DNA of 64,000 bases from JBFJKD01 sp038106145 (GCA_038106145.1 JAYODD010000013.1:5843-69842); one strand, 5' to 3'. Shown: positions 52,225 through 61,850, counted from the stretch's first letter. Numbers and translations are program-made. The notes: generated from the letters alone by a model not told the origin.

Positions 52225-52713
52225 TCACTCCCGCCCCGCGGCAGCGAATGCGCCCCTGGCCACCACCACACATACCACCATCAACAATACCGCAGCGATC
52301 AGTGCCGGCAGATAGGCCAGCACCCCCGCCACGGACGCCTCTCCGTAACGGTTATCGGTTAAGCTCAAACCCCTGTTCGGTGCAAATACGGCAAACACGT
52401 AGAAAAAGGCGTTGCCCCACACTACGCCGACCATGCCCCAGCAGGTCAATTTTTGACCGCTGGCCGACAGGGACACGTAGCCCAGGCCCCCCGCCAGGGC
52501 AATTATCAACACGCCGTTCAGCATATTGCCGACGTGCGCGCCGCGCCATGCGCGCACCGCGCCGGGCACCTGTACATCGATCGCCCACGGAAGTGGCGAC
52601 AGGGCAATCTCTCCCAGCAGGCTGAAGAACAGCATAAAACCCGCTAACGCCCCCACCAGAATAATCAGAACACCGTGACCCACCATGATTCTTTGATAAC
52701 GGGAAATACCCAT
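52225..52713 (-). CDS. Styrene-oxide-isomerase-like integral membrane protein
   Basis: The ATG at 52713 gives 162 residues in four membrane segments. It aligns, from memory, along its whole length with styrene oxide isomerase (StyC): RIMVGHGVLIILV, VPGAVRAWRGAHVGNMLNG and FFYVFAVFAPNRGLS. Residues equivalent to the heme-binding His58, Asn64 and Tyr103 appear as His60, Asn66 and Tyr105. SOI turns epoxides into carbonyls (Meinwald rearrangement). No styrene monooxygenase is nearby, so the natural epoxide is unknown. It lies upstream of fadBA on the same strand, with a 167-base gap. Confidence 0.75.
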   Translation of the reverse strand: MGISRYQRIMVGHGVLIILVGALAGFMLFFSLLGEIALSPLPWAIDVQVPGAVRAWRGAHVGNMLNGVLIIALAGGLGYVSLSASGQKLTCWGMVGVVWGNAFFYVFAVFAPNRGLSLTDNRYGEASVAGVLAYLPALIAAVLLMVVCVVVARGAFAAAGRE

Positions 52714-52971
52714 CGTTGCTCTCCTGTAGCATTGTTTGTTGTTATTAAACCCCGGTTGCAGACAACCTGGTTGAGCCACCCCAACTACGCTTCGGCGCGC
52801 TTTTATGGCACAGTATAGCCCGCGTACCGCAAGGGAGTTTGATGTGTGGTGACGGGAACGCGCGAGGGCCGACGCCTGTCGAGCCCGCCACCGCCAGCGT
52901 GCTGGTAACAGATTACAACGAACTTCCGTACAACTAAATCAAAAGTTCACTGACATAAGAACCAACTCACC

Positions 52972-53256
52972 ATGGCAGACCACGACACTATCGATACACG
53001 TGAAGGCGATCCGCACGGACAATACTGGCGCGAGCACATCGCCCTGATTTTAAAACTTCTCGCCTTCTGGTTCCTGGTTTCGTTCGGCTGCGGGATTCTA
53101 CTGGTGGACCTGCTCAATCAGATTTCCCTGTTCGGTTTTAAGCTGGGATTCTGGTTTGCCCAGCAAGGCTCGATTTTTGTGTTCGTGGCATTAATTTTTA
53201 TCTACGCCGCAAAGATGCATCACCTCGATAAAAAATACGACTTTCATGAAGACTGA
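52972..53256 (+). CDS. DUF4212 protein, small subunit of a solute symporter
   Basis: The 94-residue protein has two membrane segments (about residues 24-46 and 58-79) and the QYWREHIALILKLLAFWFLV signature of DUF4212. This family is the fixed partner of the VC_2705-type sodium:solute symporter, which follows 95 bases later. Together they probably import acetate or another short organic acid. Confidence 0.88.
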   Translation: MADHDTIDTREGDPHGQYWREHIALILKLLAFWFLVSFGCGILLVDLLNQISLFGFKLGFWFAQQGSIFVFVALIFIYAAKMHHLDKKYDFHED

Positions 53257-53350
53257 TGAAAATCCTGCGCGGTGCTGGCCGGTTGTCAGATCACCCCAGT
53301 TTAGCGGCCCCGCCCTCAGCAAGCGCACCACGTATTAACAGGAAACATAG

Positions 53351-55165
53351 ATGGACTTGCAAACCCTCACCTACCTGGTCGTCGGCCTCAGCTTTGCGCT
53401 TTACATTGGTATCGCCCTGTGGTCAAAGGCCCACAGCACCGGTGATTTCTATATCGCCAGCGGGGGCGTCAACCCGGTGGCCAACGGCATGGCCACCGCC
53501 GCCGACTGGATGTCCGCCGCCTCGTTTATTTCCATGGCCGGGCTGATTGCCTTTATGGGCTACGACGGCGCGGTCTATCTGATGGGCTGGACCGGCGGCT
53601 ACGTGTTACTCGCCCTCTTACTCGCACCCTATCTGCGCAAATTCGGCAAATTTACCGTACCCGCGTTTATTGGCGAGCGCTATCACTCGCGCACGGCCCG
53701 CGCGGTCGCGGTAATTTGCCTGATTTTTATTTCATTTACCTATGTCGCCGGGCAAATGCGCGGGGTTGGCATTGTCTTTTCCCGGTTTTTAGAAGTGGAT
53801 ATCAACACCGGCCTGCTGGTGGGCATGGGCGTGGTTTTTATTTACGCGGTTATGGGCGGCATGAAAGGCATTACCTACACCCAGGTGGCCCAGTACTGCG
53901 TGTTGATTTTTGCGTACACGGTTCCCGCGGTTTTTATCGCTTTTCAGTTTACCGGCAATCCGGTTCCCCAACTGGCCCTGGGTAGTGAATTAAGCGACGG
54001 TTCCGGTGCGCTGCTGAGCAAACTGGATCAGGTGTTACTGGATCTGGGTTTTGGTGAATATACCGAGGGCAGGAAAAGTATTCAGGACATGTTTTTTATC
54101 ACCCTCGCGCTCATGGTGGGCACCGCGGGATTACCCCATGTGATTGTGCGTTTTTTTACCGTACCCAAGGTTCGCGATGCGCGTAAATCCGCCGGCTGGG
54201 CACTGATTTTTATCGCGCTGTTGTACACCACCGCGCCTGCCGTTGGCGCCTTAGCCAGGTTCAATCTGATCGAAACGGTGAATGGCGTCGAACAACAGGG
54301 CACCGCTTACGGGGATATGCCGCGGTGGTTTCAGACCTGGGAAAATTCCGACCTGCTAGCCTGGTACGACCACAACGGCGATGGCCGCATTCAGTATGCC
54401 GCCGGCGACGCGGTGATTGGCAAGCCCGCATTCGACGACGCGGCGCGCGGCGCCCAGGGTGAACGACTGGTACTCAACCCCGGCAGCGGAGCCGTGGTTG
54501 GCGAGGCCCCGTTTGCCAATGAGCTGTACGTGGACCCGGATATTATGGTACTCGCCAATCCGGAGATCGCCGGTCTTCCCGACTGGGTCATCGCGTTAAT
54601 AGCTGCCGGCGGAATTGCCGCGGCACTATCGACGGCAGCCGGCCTGTTGTTGGTCATCTCCTCGTCCATTTCCCACGATCTGTTAAAGGGTATTTTCGCC
54701 AAAAATATCAGCGAAAAAACCGAACTGATGGCCGGGCGATGCGCCGCCGCTATCGCCATTGCCATCGCCGGTTATTTGGGGGCCAACCCCCCTGCTTTCG
54801 TCGCCCAGGTGGTCGCTTTCGCATTTGGGCTGGCGGCCGCGTCCCTGTTTCCGGTCATTCTGATGGGCATCTTCAGCCATAAGATGAACAAATGGGGCGC
54901 CATCAGCGGCATGCTCGTCGGCCTGACATTTACCCTGGGCTACATTGTGTATTTCAAAGGGGTCTTTATCGAACCCCAGGCCGCAAACATTCCGGCAAAC
55001 TGGCTGTTTGGGATTTCCCCCGAAGGCATTGGCGCGGTCGGCATGGTTCTGAACTTTGCGGTTGCTGCGCTGGTGGCGAGATTCACCGCCGATCCTCCGG
55101 CCCATATCGCCGAACTGGTGCGCCATATCCGCGTACCCGGCCACCCCCGGACACCCTCGCCCTGA
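53351..55165 (+). CDS. Sodium:solute symporter, VC_2705 subfamily
   Basis: The 604-residue protein has about 13 membrane segments. GDFYIASGGVNPVANGMATA and the following ADWMSAASFISMAGLI are typical SSS-family signatures. A soluble insert (about 310-400), with an unusual DHNGDGRIQYAAGD EF-hand-like loop, lies between membrane segments. It is paired with the DUF4212 small subunit. Solute: probably a monocarboxylate such as acetate, by homology. Confidence 0.9.
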   Translation: MDLQTLTYLVVGLSFALYIGIALWSKAHSTGDFYIASGGVNPVANGMATAADWMSAASFISMAGLIAFMGYDGAVYLMGWTGGYVLLALLLAPYLRKFGKFTVPAFIGERYHSRTARAVAVICLIFISFTYVAGQMRGVGIVFSRFLEVDINTGLLVGMGVVFIYAVMGGMKGITYTQVAQYCVLIFAYTVPAVFIAFQFTGNPVPQLALGSELSDGSGALLSKLDQVLLDLGFGEYTEGRKSIQDMFFITLALMVGTAGLPHVIVRFFTVPKVRDARKSAGWALIFIALLYTTAPAVGALARFNLIETVNGVEQQGTAYGDMPRWFQTWENSDLLAWYDHNGDGRIQYAAGDAVIGKPAFDDAARGAQGERLVLNPGSGAVVGEAPFANELYVDPDIMVLANPEIAGLPDWVIALIAAGGIAAALSTAAGLLLVISSSISHDLLKGIFAKNISEKTELMAGRCAAAIAIAIAGYLGANPPAFVAQVVAFAFGLAAASLFPVILMGIFSHKMNKWGAISGMLVGLTFTLGYIVYFKGVFIEPQAANIPANWLFGISPEGIGAVGMVLNFAVAALVARFTADPPAHIAELVRHIRVPGHPRTPSP

Positions 55166-55323
55166 CCTGGAAGGTAAGGCCCCCTAACTGACTTGCGCGT
55201 CCCGACAGGCGCCACAAGTACTGCTTGTGACGCCGTCGCGCCCCTAAAGTTTTGGCCTGAGCGCCCGCTAACCGGACATAACGCCCACATTGCGTGGACG
55301 AAAATTGTTTCGTGAGGCGAACT

Positions 55324-56751
55324 ATGTCCAGTATTCCCCCGATTGGCAGTATGTCGTTCAGTCAAAGCGTCAACCATATGGCGGACCGCGCTTTCGCAGC
55401 GCTGGGCACTGACCCGGGTATCGCCGCAACGATCAAGGCGGGCAGCGCGACCCTCGAAGTGCGTTTTCCCATCGAAATCAAAGGCCAAATCGAAATTTTT
55501 ACCGGCTGGCGCTCCGTCCACAGCACCCACCGGTTACCGGCCAAGGGCGGCATCCGTTTTGCGCCCATTGTCGATCAGGACGAGGTGGAGGCGCTGGCGG
55601 CCTTGATGACCTACAAATGCGCCATTGTCGACGTACCCTTTGGCGGCTCCAAGGGCGGACTGATGATCGACCCCAGCAAATACGATCGCGCGGATATGGA
55701 AAAAATTACCCGTCGTTTTGCCCGGGAGCTGATTCGCAAGGGATTTCTCAGTCCCGCGACCAATGTTCCCGCGCCCGATATGGGTACCGGTGAACGGGAA
55801 ATGGCATGGATCACCGACACCTACAAACACCTGCATCCAGAAGACCTGAATTACCTCGGTTGCGTCACCGGCAAACCGGTAGCCCACGGCGGCATTCGCG
55901 GGCGTACGGAGGCCACCGGCCGCGGTGTGGTCTACGCGATACGGGAATTTTTTCGTCACGCCGACTGTATTGCCGCCACCGGCATGGAAGGCGACCTCGC
56001 CGGTAAACGGGTGGTGGTTCAGGGTTTGGGTAATGTGGGCTACCACGCTGCCAAACTGCTGTCGGAGGAGGACGATTGCAAAATCATCGCGGTGATCGAG
56101 CGGGACGGCGCGCTGGTTAATCCCGCGGGCCTGAATATCGAGGCTATTCGTCAATTTATCACCGCCCATAAAACCGTGCGCGGTTACCCGGATGCGGTCC
56201 TGGTGGAAGACGGTAAATCGGCACTGGCGATGGATTGCGATATTTTGATTCCAGCGGCGCTGGAAGCACAGATTACCCGCGACAACGCGCAGGATATTCG
56301 CGCGCGCCTGATCGTCGAAGCCGCCAACGGCCCGGTGACCTTCGAGGCGGACGAAATGTTGCGTCGGCGCGGCGTAACCATTCTGCCGGATGCCTATATC
56401 AACGCGGGCGGCGTGACCGTTTCCTATTTCGAATGGGTGCGCAATCTGGCGCATATTCGTTTTGGCCGCATGGAGCGGCGCTACGATGAAATGCGCGGTG
56501 AACACCTGCTGCGGGCCATTGAATCCATGACCGAACATCCGATTCCGGACTGGATCAAGAAAGAACTGGTACAGGGCGCCAACGAGCTGGATCTGGTGCG
56601 CTCAGGTCTGGACGACACCATGCGTCTGGCATTTCAGCAGATCAAGCAGGTATTTGACAGTAACGATAAAGTACACGACTACCGCACCGCGGCCTATGTG
56701 GTGGCGATCGAAAAAATTTCCCGCTCGTACCACGACATGGGTATTCACTAA
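55324..56751 (+). CDS. Glutamate dehydrogenase (Glu/Leu/Phe/Val family)
   Basis: The ATG at 55324 (GTGAGG upstream) gives 475 residues. The catalytic region reads LPAKGGIRFAP with KGG, then MTYKCAIVDVPFGGSKGGL (catalytic Lys in TYKCA), PAPDMGTGEREMAWI and the Rossmann motif VQGLGNVG. It interconverts glutamate and 2-oxoglutarate. It is closest in pattern to the hexameric NAD-type enzymes. It is convergent with the GST gene, separated by a perfect palindrome. Confidence 0.92.
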   Translation: MSSIPPIGSMSFSQSVNHMADRAFAALGTDPGIAATIKAGSATLEVRFPIEIKGQIEIFTGWRSVHSTHRLPAKGGIRFAPIVDQDEVEALAALMTYKCAIVDVPFGGSKGGLMIDPSKYDRADMEKITRRFARELIRKGFLSPATNVPAPDMGTGEREMAWITDTYKHLHPEDLNYLGCVTGKPVAHGGIRGRTEATGRGVVYAIREFFRHADCIAATGMEGDLAGKRVVVQGLGNVGYHAAKLLSEEDDCKIIAVIERDGALVNPAGLNIEAIRQFITAHKTVRGYPDAVLVEDGKSALAMDCDILIPAALEAQITRDNAQDIRARLIVEAANGPVTFEADEMLRRRGVTILPDAYINAGGVTVSYFEWVRNLAHIRFGRMERRYDEMRGEHLLRAIESMTEHPIPDWIKKELVQGANELDLVRSGLDDTMRLAFQQIKQVFDSNDKVHDYRTAAYVVAIEKISRSYHDMGIH

Positions 56752-56775
56752 CTGACGTTTTGGTAAACGGACTGT

Positions 56776-56803
56776 CGCCAGGGCCGGTTAACCGGCCCTG
56801 GCG
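56776..56803. repeat. 28-base perfect palindrome between convergent genes
   Basis: CGCCAGGGCCGG-TTAA-CCGGCCCTGGCG is fully self-complementary and would form a 12-base-pair GC-rich stem with a TTAA loop. No T-run follows on either strand, so it is not a standard intrinsic terminator. It lies 25 bases past the glutamate dehydrogenase stop and 17 bases before the GST stop, so it could block readthrough from both sides or protect mRNA 3' ends. Confidence 0.9.
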
Positions 56804-56820
56804 CTAGCAGTTGCAGCAAG

Positions 56821-57429
56821 TTAACCGAGCAAACCTTCCGCTTTAAGTGCTTCCTGCACCGCTGGCCGCGCGGCGATGCGACCGGCGTATTCGCCCAGGG
56901 CGGGCCATTTGCCAATATCCACGCCGACGAATTTACCCCATCCCAGAATGGTAAACAGGTAGCCATCAGCCACCGAAAATTTGTCCCCCACCAAAAAGGA
57001 TTTGCCATTCAATTGCTCGGCAATGTAGCCCAAACGACGATCCAACGCCTCGGCCGCGGCTTTTTTCATATCGTCGGTAGATGCCGGATTGAACAGCGGA
57101 CTGAAGTTCTTGTGCACCTCGGCGTTCAGAAACGTCAGCCACTCCTGCAGGCGGTAGCGGTCGGTGCTGCCTGCGGCCGGAGCCAGGCCGGCAGCGGGGT
57201 TCTGGTCGGCAATATATTGCACAATCGCCGGACCTTCGGTCAGATACTCGCCGTTGTCCAGCTGCAGTACGGGTACATAGCCTTTGGGATTCACCGCGTT
57301 AAAGTCAGAGCCGTCCTCGACGGTTTTGGCGCGCAGGTCGACCTTCGCCAGGTCCACATTTAATCCCGCTTCGCGGCACGCAATATGGGGCGACAGGGAG
57401 CAGGCACCGGGGGCATAAAATAGTTTCAT
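56821..57429 (-). CDS. Glutathione S-transferase (beta class-like)
   Basis: The ATG at 57429 with AAGGAG upstream gives 202 residues. The N-terminal thioredoxin-fold domain begins MKLFYAPGACSLSPHIACRE with Cys10, the mixed-disulfide residue of beta-class GST. TEGPAIVQYIAD is the glutathione-binding motif, and FLVGDKFSVADGYLF is the N-capping box region of the C-terminal domain. It conjugates or reduces electrophiles. It is alone on its strand, near a glutathione-like alcohol dehydrogenase. Confidence 0.92.
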   Translation of the reverse strand: MKLFYAPGACSLSPHIACREAGLNVDLAKVDLRAKTVEDGSDFNAVNPKGYVPVLQLDNGEYLTEGPAIVQYIADQNPAAGLAPAAGSTDRYRLQEWLTFLNAEVHKNFSPLFNPASTDDMKKAAAEALDRRLGYIAEQLNGKSFLVGDKFSVADGYLFTILGWGKFVGVDIGKWPALGEYAGRIAARPAVQEALKAEGLLG

Positions 57430-57658
57430 GGATAACTCCTTAGTTAAAAACCACGGGTTGAAAATTATTGCCTTGATTAAGCGGTTCAGGTTAAAGGGTA
57501 CGCAATCCAACTAGTCGTATGTAACAGGCCACACCCTGTTCCACCAACAAGTTGAGTAAAAAGTCATTACTGACCGGAGCGCAGAGACTACACCATTTTC
57601 AAATACGCAACCAAGGTTTTTCGCCAACCGGTTTTTTCTCCTGGCGCTACCCTTCGTC

Positions 57659-58345
57659 CTACAGCGGCTTGCGAAACAGCACCACCCCGCCGGCATAGAA
57701 CTGGGGTTCGACACCCCACTGGGCACCCAACCAGCGAAACGACGCATGGGCGAAGAAGGTCACATGGGTTGGATCGTTTTTATAGTGCCAGGCGCCAAAG
57801 TCCGCTTGCTGCACCGCAAGCTGCGTCATCAGACCCAACCAGCCCCCCGGCAGCAACAGCCCCCACAACTGAGACAGGACAGCACCCGGCGCCGATAGAT
57901 GCTCCACCACTTCGGTCGCCGTCACAAAATCGTAACGCCGTTCAAGAACCTTGTCATCTGGCGCGTAAAATGGATCGAAGTTGGTCACCCGATGTCCCAG
58001 CTCGGCCAACATCACGCACAGCGTCGGCCCGGGGCCCGAGCCGAAATCCAGCCCGGTGGAAGCAGGCTTGAGGCGAGCCGCTAACGGCGCCGTTATACGG
58101 CTTAGAAAGTGGCGATAACCCGCATCGGATGGCCCGTTGCGATGCAGATCGTACTGGGCTTTTTCGGCGGCCCGGGACAGATGCCAGGTGCGAGGAACAA
58201 ATACCAGCGCGCAAACCGAACACTGGCGGTAGGGTCTGTCCGGGGCCCGGTAAAACTCCCGCGTGTCCGCCCCCCGGCACAGGGGGCAGACCCGATCAGC
58301 GGCGCTGTCGTGGGTTACTGCGGACACAACCCCCAATTCCCGCAC
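57659..58345 (-). CDS. Zinc-ribbon class I methyltransferase
   Basis: The 228-residue protein starts with a zinc ribbon (CPLC at 20-23 and CSVC near 42-45), then the SAM-binding motif GLDFGSGPGP (about 98-107) and a PGGWLGLMTQL strand. WHYKNDPTHVTFFA near the end is conserved in Methyltransf_23 proteins of this type. The substrate is unknown. The gene ends the run of three minus-strand genes with the alcohol dehydrogenase just upstream. Confidence 0.8.
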   Translation of the reverse strand: MRELGVVSAVTHDSAADRVCPLCRGADTREFYRAPDRPYRQCSVCALVFVPRTWHLSRAAEKAQYDLHRNGPSDAGYRHFLSRITAPLAARLKPASTGLDFGSGPGPTLCVMLAELGHRVTNFDPFYAPDDKVLERRYDFVTATEVVEHLSAPGAVLSQLWGLLLPGGWLGLMTQLAVQQADFGAWHYKNDPTHVTFFAHASFRWLGAQWGVEPQFYAGGVVLFRKPL

Positions 58346-58358
58346 CGAAAAAAATGGC

Positions 58359-59453
58359 TCAATCGTAGATAATCACGCCGCGGGCATTGCGCCCGGCTTC
58401 CAGGTCCGCAAACGCCTGGGGCGCCTCATCGATGGAATAGGTGCGCGTCACCATGCGGTCGAGATCGAGCTTACCGCGCTGGTACAGGTTCAGATATTTG
58501 GGGAAGTCCACCTTAAATTCCGCGCTGCCGTACATGGAACCCTTGAGAGTCTTGGCCGTGAGGGGAAACATCAGGGCGTTCAGTTCCAGTTTCTGCGACA
58601 GTTTGCCCACACCCACCACGGTCATCACTCCGCCGCGGCGGGTGGCTTTCTGCGCCTGGTCGACCACCGCCGGAATACCGATGGCTTCAAATCCGTAATC
58701 CACACCGATACCATCGGTGAGCGCCATGATCGCCTTCAACGGCTCCTGCGCGCCATTGACCAGATCGGTGGCTCCCACTTCCGCCGCCATCGCCAGTTTT
58801 TCATCCGACAGATCCACCGCAATGATTTGCGCGGCGCCGGCGATGCGCGCGCCCTGAATAATCGACAGCCCGACCCCGCCCGCGCCGAATACCGCGACCG
58901 TACTGCCCGGCTTGACCTGCGCCGTCTTGAGCGCCGCCCCGACCCCCGTGGTGACGCCACACCCCACCAACGCCGCCGCTTTCAGGTCGATGTTCTTGTC
59001 GATGGCGACCACACACATGGCGGGCACCACTGCGTATTCCGCCATATTGCCGAGAAACTGCATAACGTTGATATCCTGCCCGTTAAGTTTGACCCGGGCG
59101 GAACCATCCATCATTTTGCCGGTGGGGACGCTTTCCAGGCACAGATAAGGCTCACTGCGCAGGCAGTGATAACACTGACCACAGTTGGGTACGAAGGACA
59201 GGGCCACGTGATCCCCTACCTGCACATTGGTCACCCCCTCGCCCACCTGCTCGACGACACCCGCGCCCTCGTGGCCCAGCACCATGGGAAACGCCACGGG
59301 AATGGTGCCATTGATCACGGAAAGATCGGAGTGGCAGATACCCGTCGCTTTCATTTTCACCAGTATTTCGCCGGCCTTCGGTGGATCCAGCGTCACGGTT
59401 TCCACACTGAATTTGTTCAGCTCGTGGGCCACCACTGCCTTCATCGTTTTCAT
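58359..59453 (-). CDS. Zinc-dependent alcohol dehydrogenase (medium-chain)
   Basis: The ATG at 59453, preceded by AAGGAG, gives 364 residues. The catalytic zinc site is visible in GICHSDLSV and GHEGAGVV, and the structural zinc loop CGQCYHCLRSEPYLC has four Cys. The Rossmann motif GAGGVG is followed by the acidic VDLS, so NAD is preferred. GCGVTTGVGAAL is typical of class III-like and aryl-alcohol dehydrogenases. It lies upstream of the methyltransferase gene (13 bases apart). Confidence 0.92.
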   Translation of the reverse strand: MKTMKAVVAHELNKFSVETVTLDPPKAGEILVKMKATGICHSDLSVINGTIPVAFPMVLGHEGAGVVEQVGEGVTNVQVGDHVALSFVPNCGQCYHCLRSEPYLCLESVPTGKMMDGSARVKLNGQDINVMQFLGNMAEYAVVPAMCVVAIDKNIDLKAAALVGCGVTTGVGAALKTAQVKPGSTVAVFGAGGVGLSIIQGARIAGAAQIIAVDLSDEKLAMAAEVGATDLVNGAQEPLKAIMALTDGIGVDYGFEAIGIPAVVDQAQKATRRGGVMTVVGVGKLSQKLELNALMFPLTAKTLKGSMYGSAEFKVDFPKYLNLYQRGKLDLDRMVTRTYSIDEAPQAFADLEAGRNARGVIIYD

Positions 59454-59604
59454 CGTCAACTCCTTACTTCGATAGCTAAAAAGGCGCGCAGTTTACCACC
59501 TTAAGCGACTACCGTGGTCCCCGCCTTTTTAACAATTTGCTTTTCCCGCAGGTCGTATTCCGCTATTTTAACGGGCTTCTTTGTACGAGACCTCGGCCAG
59601 CACC

Positions 59605-60702
59605 ATGAGCACCCGTTATTCTTTGCTGCCCGAATGGGCGGAACAGGAAGCCGTCCTGCTGGCCTGGCCCCACCCATCTACCGACTGGGCTCCCTGCCTG
59701 GCGGAGATTCAACGGGATTATGTCGCCCTGACGGCTGCCATCGCGCAGGAAGTGACGCCCATCATCCTGTGTTACGACGCGGCCCACCGCGATGCCATCC
59801 AGGGTCAGCTTGACGGCCACTGTACGCGGCCACCCCTCCTCGTAGTGGCCCCCTATAACGATACCTGGTGCCGGGATTACGGCCCCCTAACCCTCGGCGC
59901 CGGGCAACAGCGTCGCCTGCTGGATTTCGCATTCAACGGCTGGGGCGAAAAATACGCCGCCGACCTGGACAACCATATCAATCGCACGCTGGAACAAGTC
60001 TGGGCGGCGCCCCTGCACAGCGTCGACTTCGAACTGGAGGGCGGCAGTATCGAAACCGATGGCGTGGGCACCCTGCTCACCACCCGCCACTGCCTGCTGG
60101 AAAGTAACCGTAACAACGACTTCAGCGAACAGGAAATCGAGCAACTATTGCTCGACAAACTGGGCATGCAACGCATTCTGTGGCTCAGTCACGGCGCCTT
60201 GCTGGGGGACGATACGGACAGCCATATCGACAACCTGGCGCGGTTTTGCAACGCCAGCACCATTGCGTTTGCCACCTGCACCGATGCCGCCGACCCCCAC
60301 ACCCAGCACCTGCAGGCCATGGCGGCGGAATTGCAAGGCTTTCGCCAACCCAACGGCGAACCTTACCAGTTGCAGCCCATTGCCATTCCGCAACCCCAGT
60401 ACGACGCCGACGGCAAACGTCTGCCGGGCAGCTATATTAATTTTCTGATCCTGAACCACAGCGTTATCGTTCCGGTGTTTAATTGCCCCCAGGATCAACT
60501 CGCATTGTCAGCGCTGCAACAATGTTTTCCCGGCAAACGGCTGCTTACCGTACCGGGGCGCAATCTGATTCGCCAATACGGCGGCCCCCACTGCGCCACC
60601 ATGCAACTACCCAAGGGCACAACGCGATGGGCGGAACGGTCCAACGGCATAGCGGGCGATTCAGTGGTTGCCGCCCCCGTGCCCTCCCGTGTGCAAGGTT
60701 AG
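59605..60702 (+). CDS. aguA: Agmatine deiminase
   Basis: The ATG at 59605 gives 365 residues. The peptidyl-arginine-deiminase-type signatures are NDTWCRDYGP, DTDSHIDNLARF and the catalytic Cys in GGPHCATMQLP near the C-terminus. It converts agmatine to N-carbamoylputrescine and ammonia. It is followed by aguB after 16 bases, forming a complete agmatine-to-putrescine module. Confidence 0.93.
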   Translation: MSTRYSLLPEWAEQEAVLLAWPHPSTDWAPCLAEIQRDYVALTAAIAQEVTPIILCYDAAHRDAIQGQLDGHCTRPPLLVVAPYNDTWCRDYGPLTLGAGQQRRLLDFAFNGWGEKYAADLDNHINRTLEQVWAAPLHSVDFELEGGSIETDGVGTLLTTRHCLLESNRNNDFSEQEIEQLLLDKLGMQRILWLSHGALLGDDTDSHIDNLARFCNASTIAFATCTDAADPHTQHLQAMAAELQGFRQPNGEPYQLQPIAIPQPQYDADGKRLPGSYINFLILNHSVIVPVFNCPQDQLALSALQQCFPGKRLLTVPGRNLIRQYGGPHCATMQLPKGTTRWAERSNGIAGDSVVAAPVPSRVQG

Positions 60703-60718
60703 AAACAAGGCCAAGATT

Positions 60719-61636
60719 ATGAGCAAAAAATCCCTGCGCGTCGGCGTTATTCAGCAATCCGCCTGGCCGGACAAAAATAAAAGCCTGGCCGAAACCGAGC
60801 GCCTGCTAAAACAACTGGCAGATGCGGGCAAACCGGAACTGGTGTTGCTCCAGGAGCTGCATGCCACCCATTATTTCTGTCAGGTGGAAGACCCGGCCCT
60901 GTTCGATCTCGCGGAGCCACTCGACGGCCCCACTGCACAAACCCTGTCCCGTTGGGCCAAACAGTACCAATGCGTGCTGGTCGGTTCCATTTTTGAAAAA
61001 CGCGCGCCTGGGGTATTTCACAACACTGCGGTGGTGTTCGACACCGACGGTTCAATGGCGGGTTTTTACCGCAAAATGCATATTCCCGACGACCCGGGTT
61101 TTCACGAAAAATTTTATTTCACGCCCGGCGACGCCACATGCATAAACGGCGACAGCGGCTTTGCGCCCATTGCCACCAGCGTCGGCCAACTGGGTGTGCT
61201 GGTGTGCTGGGATCAGTGGTACCCGGAAGCCGCCCGCCTGATGGCCCTGGCCGGGGCAGATATTCTGCTGTACCCAACAGCCATCGGCTGGGATCCAAAC
61301 GATAGCGACAAGGATCAGGCCAACCAGAAAAATGCCTGGCAAATCATTCAACGTTCCCACGCCGTGGCCAATCATCTACCGGTGGTCGTGGCCAACCGGG
61401 TCGGCCACGAACCAGATCCCGCGAACAGCAGTGCGGGTATTCAGTTCTGGGGAAACAGTTTTATCTGCGGCCAACAGGGCGACATACTGGCCGAGGGCGA
61501 CACCCAGAGTGCACAATACCTGCTGACTGACATTGAGTTGGCGCGCACAGAATCACTCCGGCGCGTCTGGCCCTATTTTCGCGATCGGCGTGTCGACGCT
61601 TACGGGGGACTGCAACAACGGTTTCTTAAACCGTAG
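60719..61636 (+). CDS. aguB: N-carbamoylputrescine amidase
   Basis: The 305-residue nitrilase-superfamily enzyme has the Glu-Lys-Cys triad: Glu in VLLQELHAT, Lys in FYRKMHIPD, Cys in LVCWDQWYPE. HIPDDPGFHEKFYFTPGD is diagnostic for this family. It yields putrescine, CO2 and ammonia. The ATG lies 16 bases after aguA. The longer frame from 60668 overlaps aguA and is rejected. It is the last core gene before the AT-rich right end. Confidence 0.95.
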   Translation: MSKKSLRVGVIQQSAWPDKNKSLAETERLLKQLADAGKPELVLLQELHATHYFCQVEDPALFDLAEPLDGPTAQTLSRWAKQYQCVLVGSIFEKRAPGVFHNTAVVFDTDGSMAGFYRKMHIPDDPGFHEKFYFTPGDATCINGDSGFAPIATSVGQLGVLVCWDQWYPEAARLMALAGADILLYPTAIGWDPNDSDKDQANQKNAWQIIQRSHAVANHLPVVVANRVGHEPDPANSSAGIQFWGNSFICGQQGDILAEGDTQSAQYLLTDIELARTESLRRVWPYFRDRRVDAYGGLQQRFLKP

Positions 61637-61747
61637 GGTTTTACCAGCGGAGTGCGACAGCGAGGGCTGTAAGGCCGTTACTTATTCCGATCAGAGTTTC
61701 AATTTATCGCTCGTTGATACTTTTTCGATTAAATCTGGTGAATAACC

Positions 61748-61779
61748 CCATCGTAGCCTCCGCTCAGGGCTTTCGATGG
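61748..61779. other. Hairpin between aguB and the accessory right end
   Basis: CCATCG and CGATGG enclose a further GCC/GGC pairing, giving a stem of about ten base pairs with bulges. There is no T-run. Just to its right, AACAGG...CCTGTT is a second weaker inverted repeat (about 61795-61826), and ACATAAC occurs at 61839-61845. These could be the decayed last attC of the right-hand array, but the boxes do not fit the consensus well. Confidence 0.35.
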
Positions 61780-61850
61780 CGTCTCACGCTCTTAATAACA
61801 GGAGCAGCCGCATAGCCCTGTTTACCTGTTAATTTGTTTGTTATGTTGCG

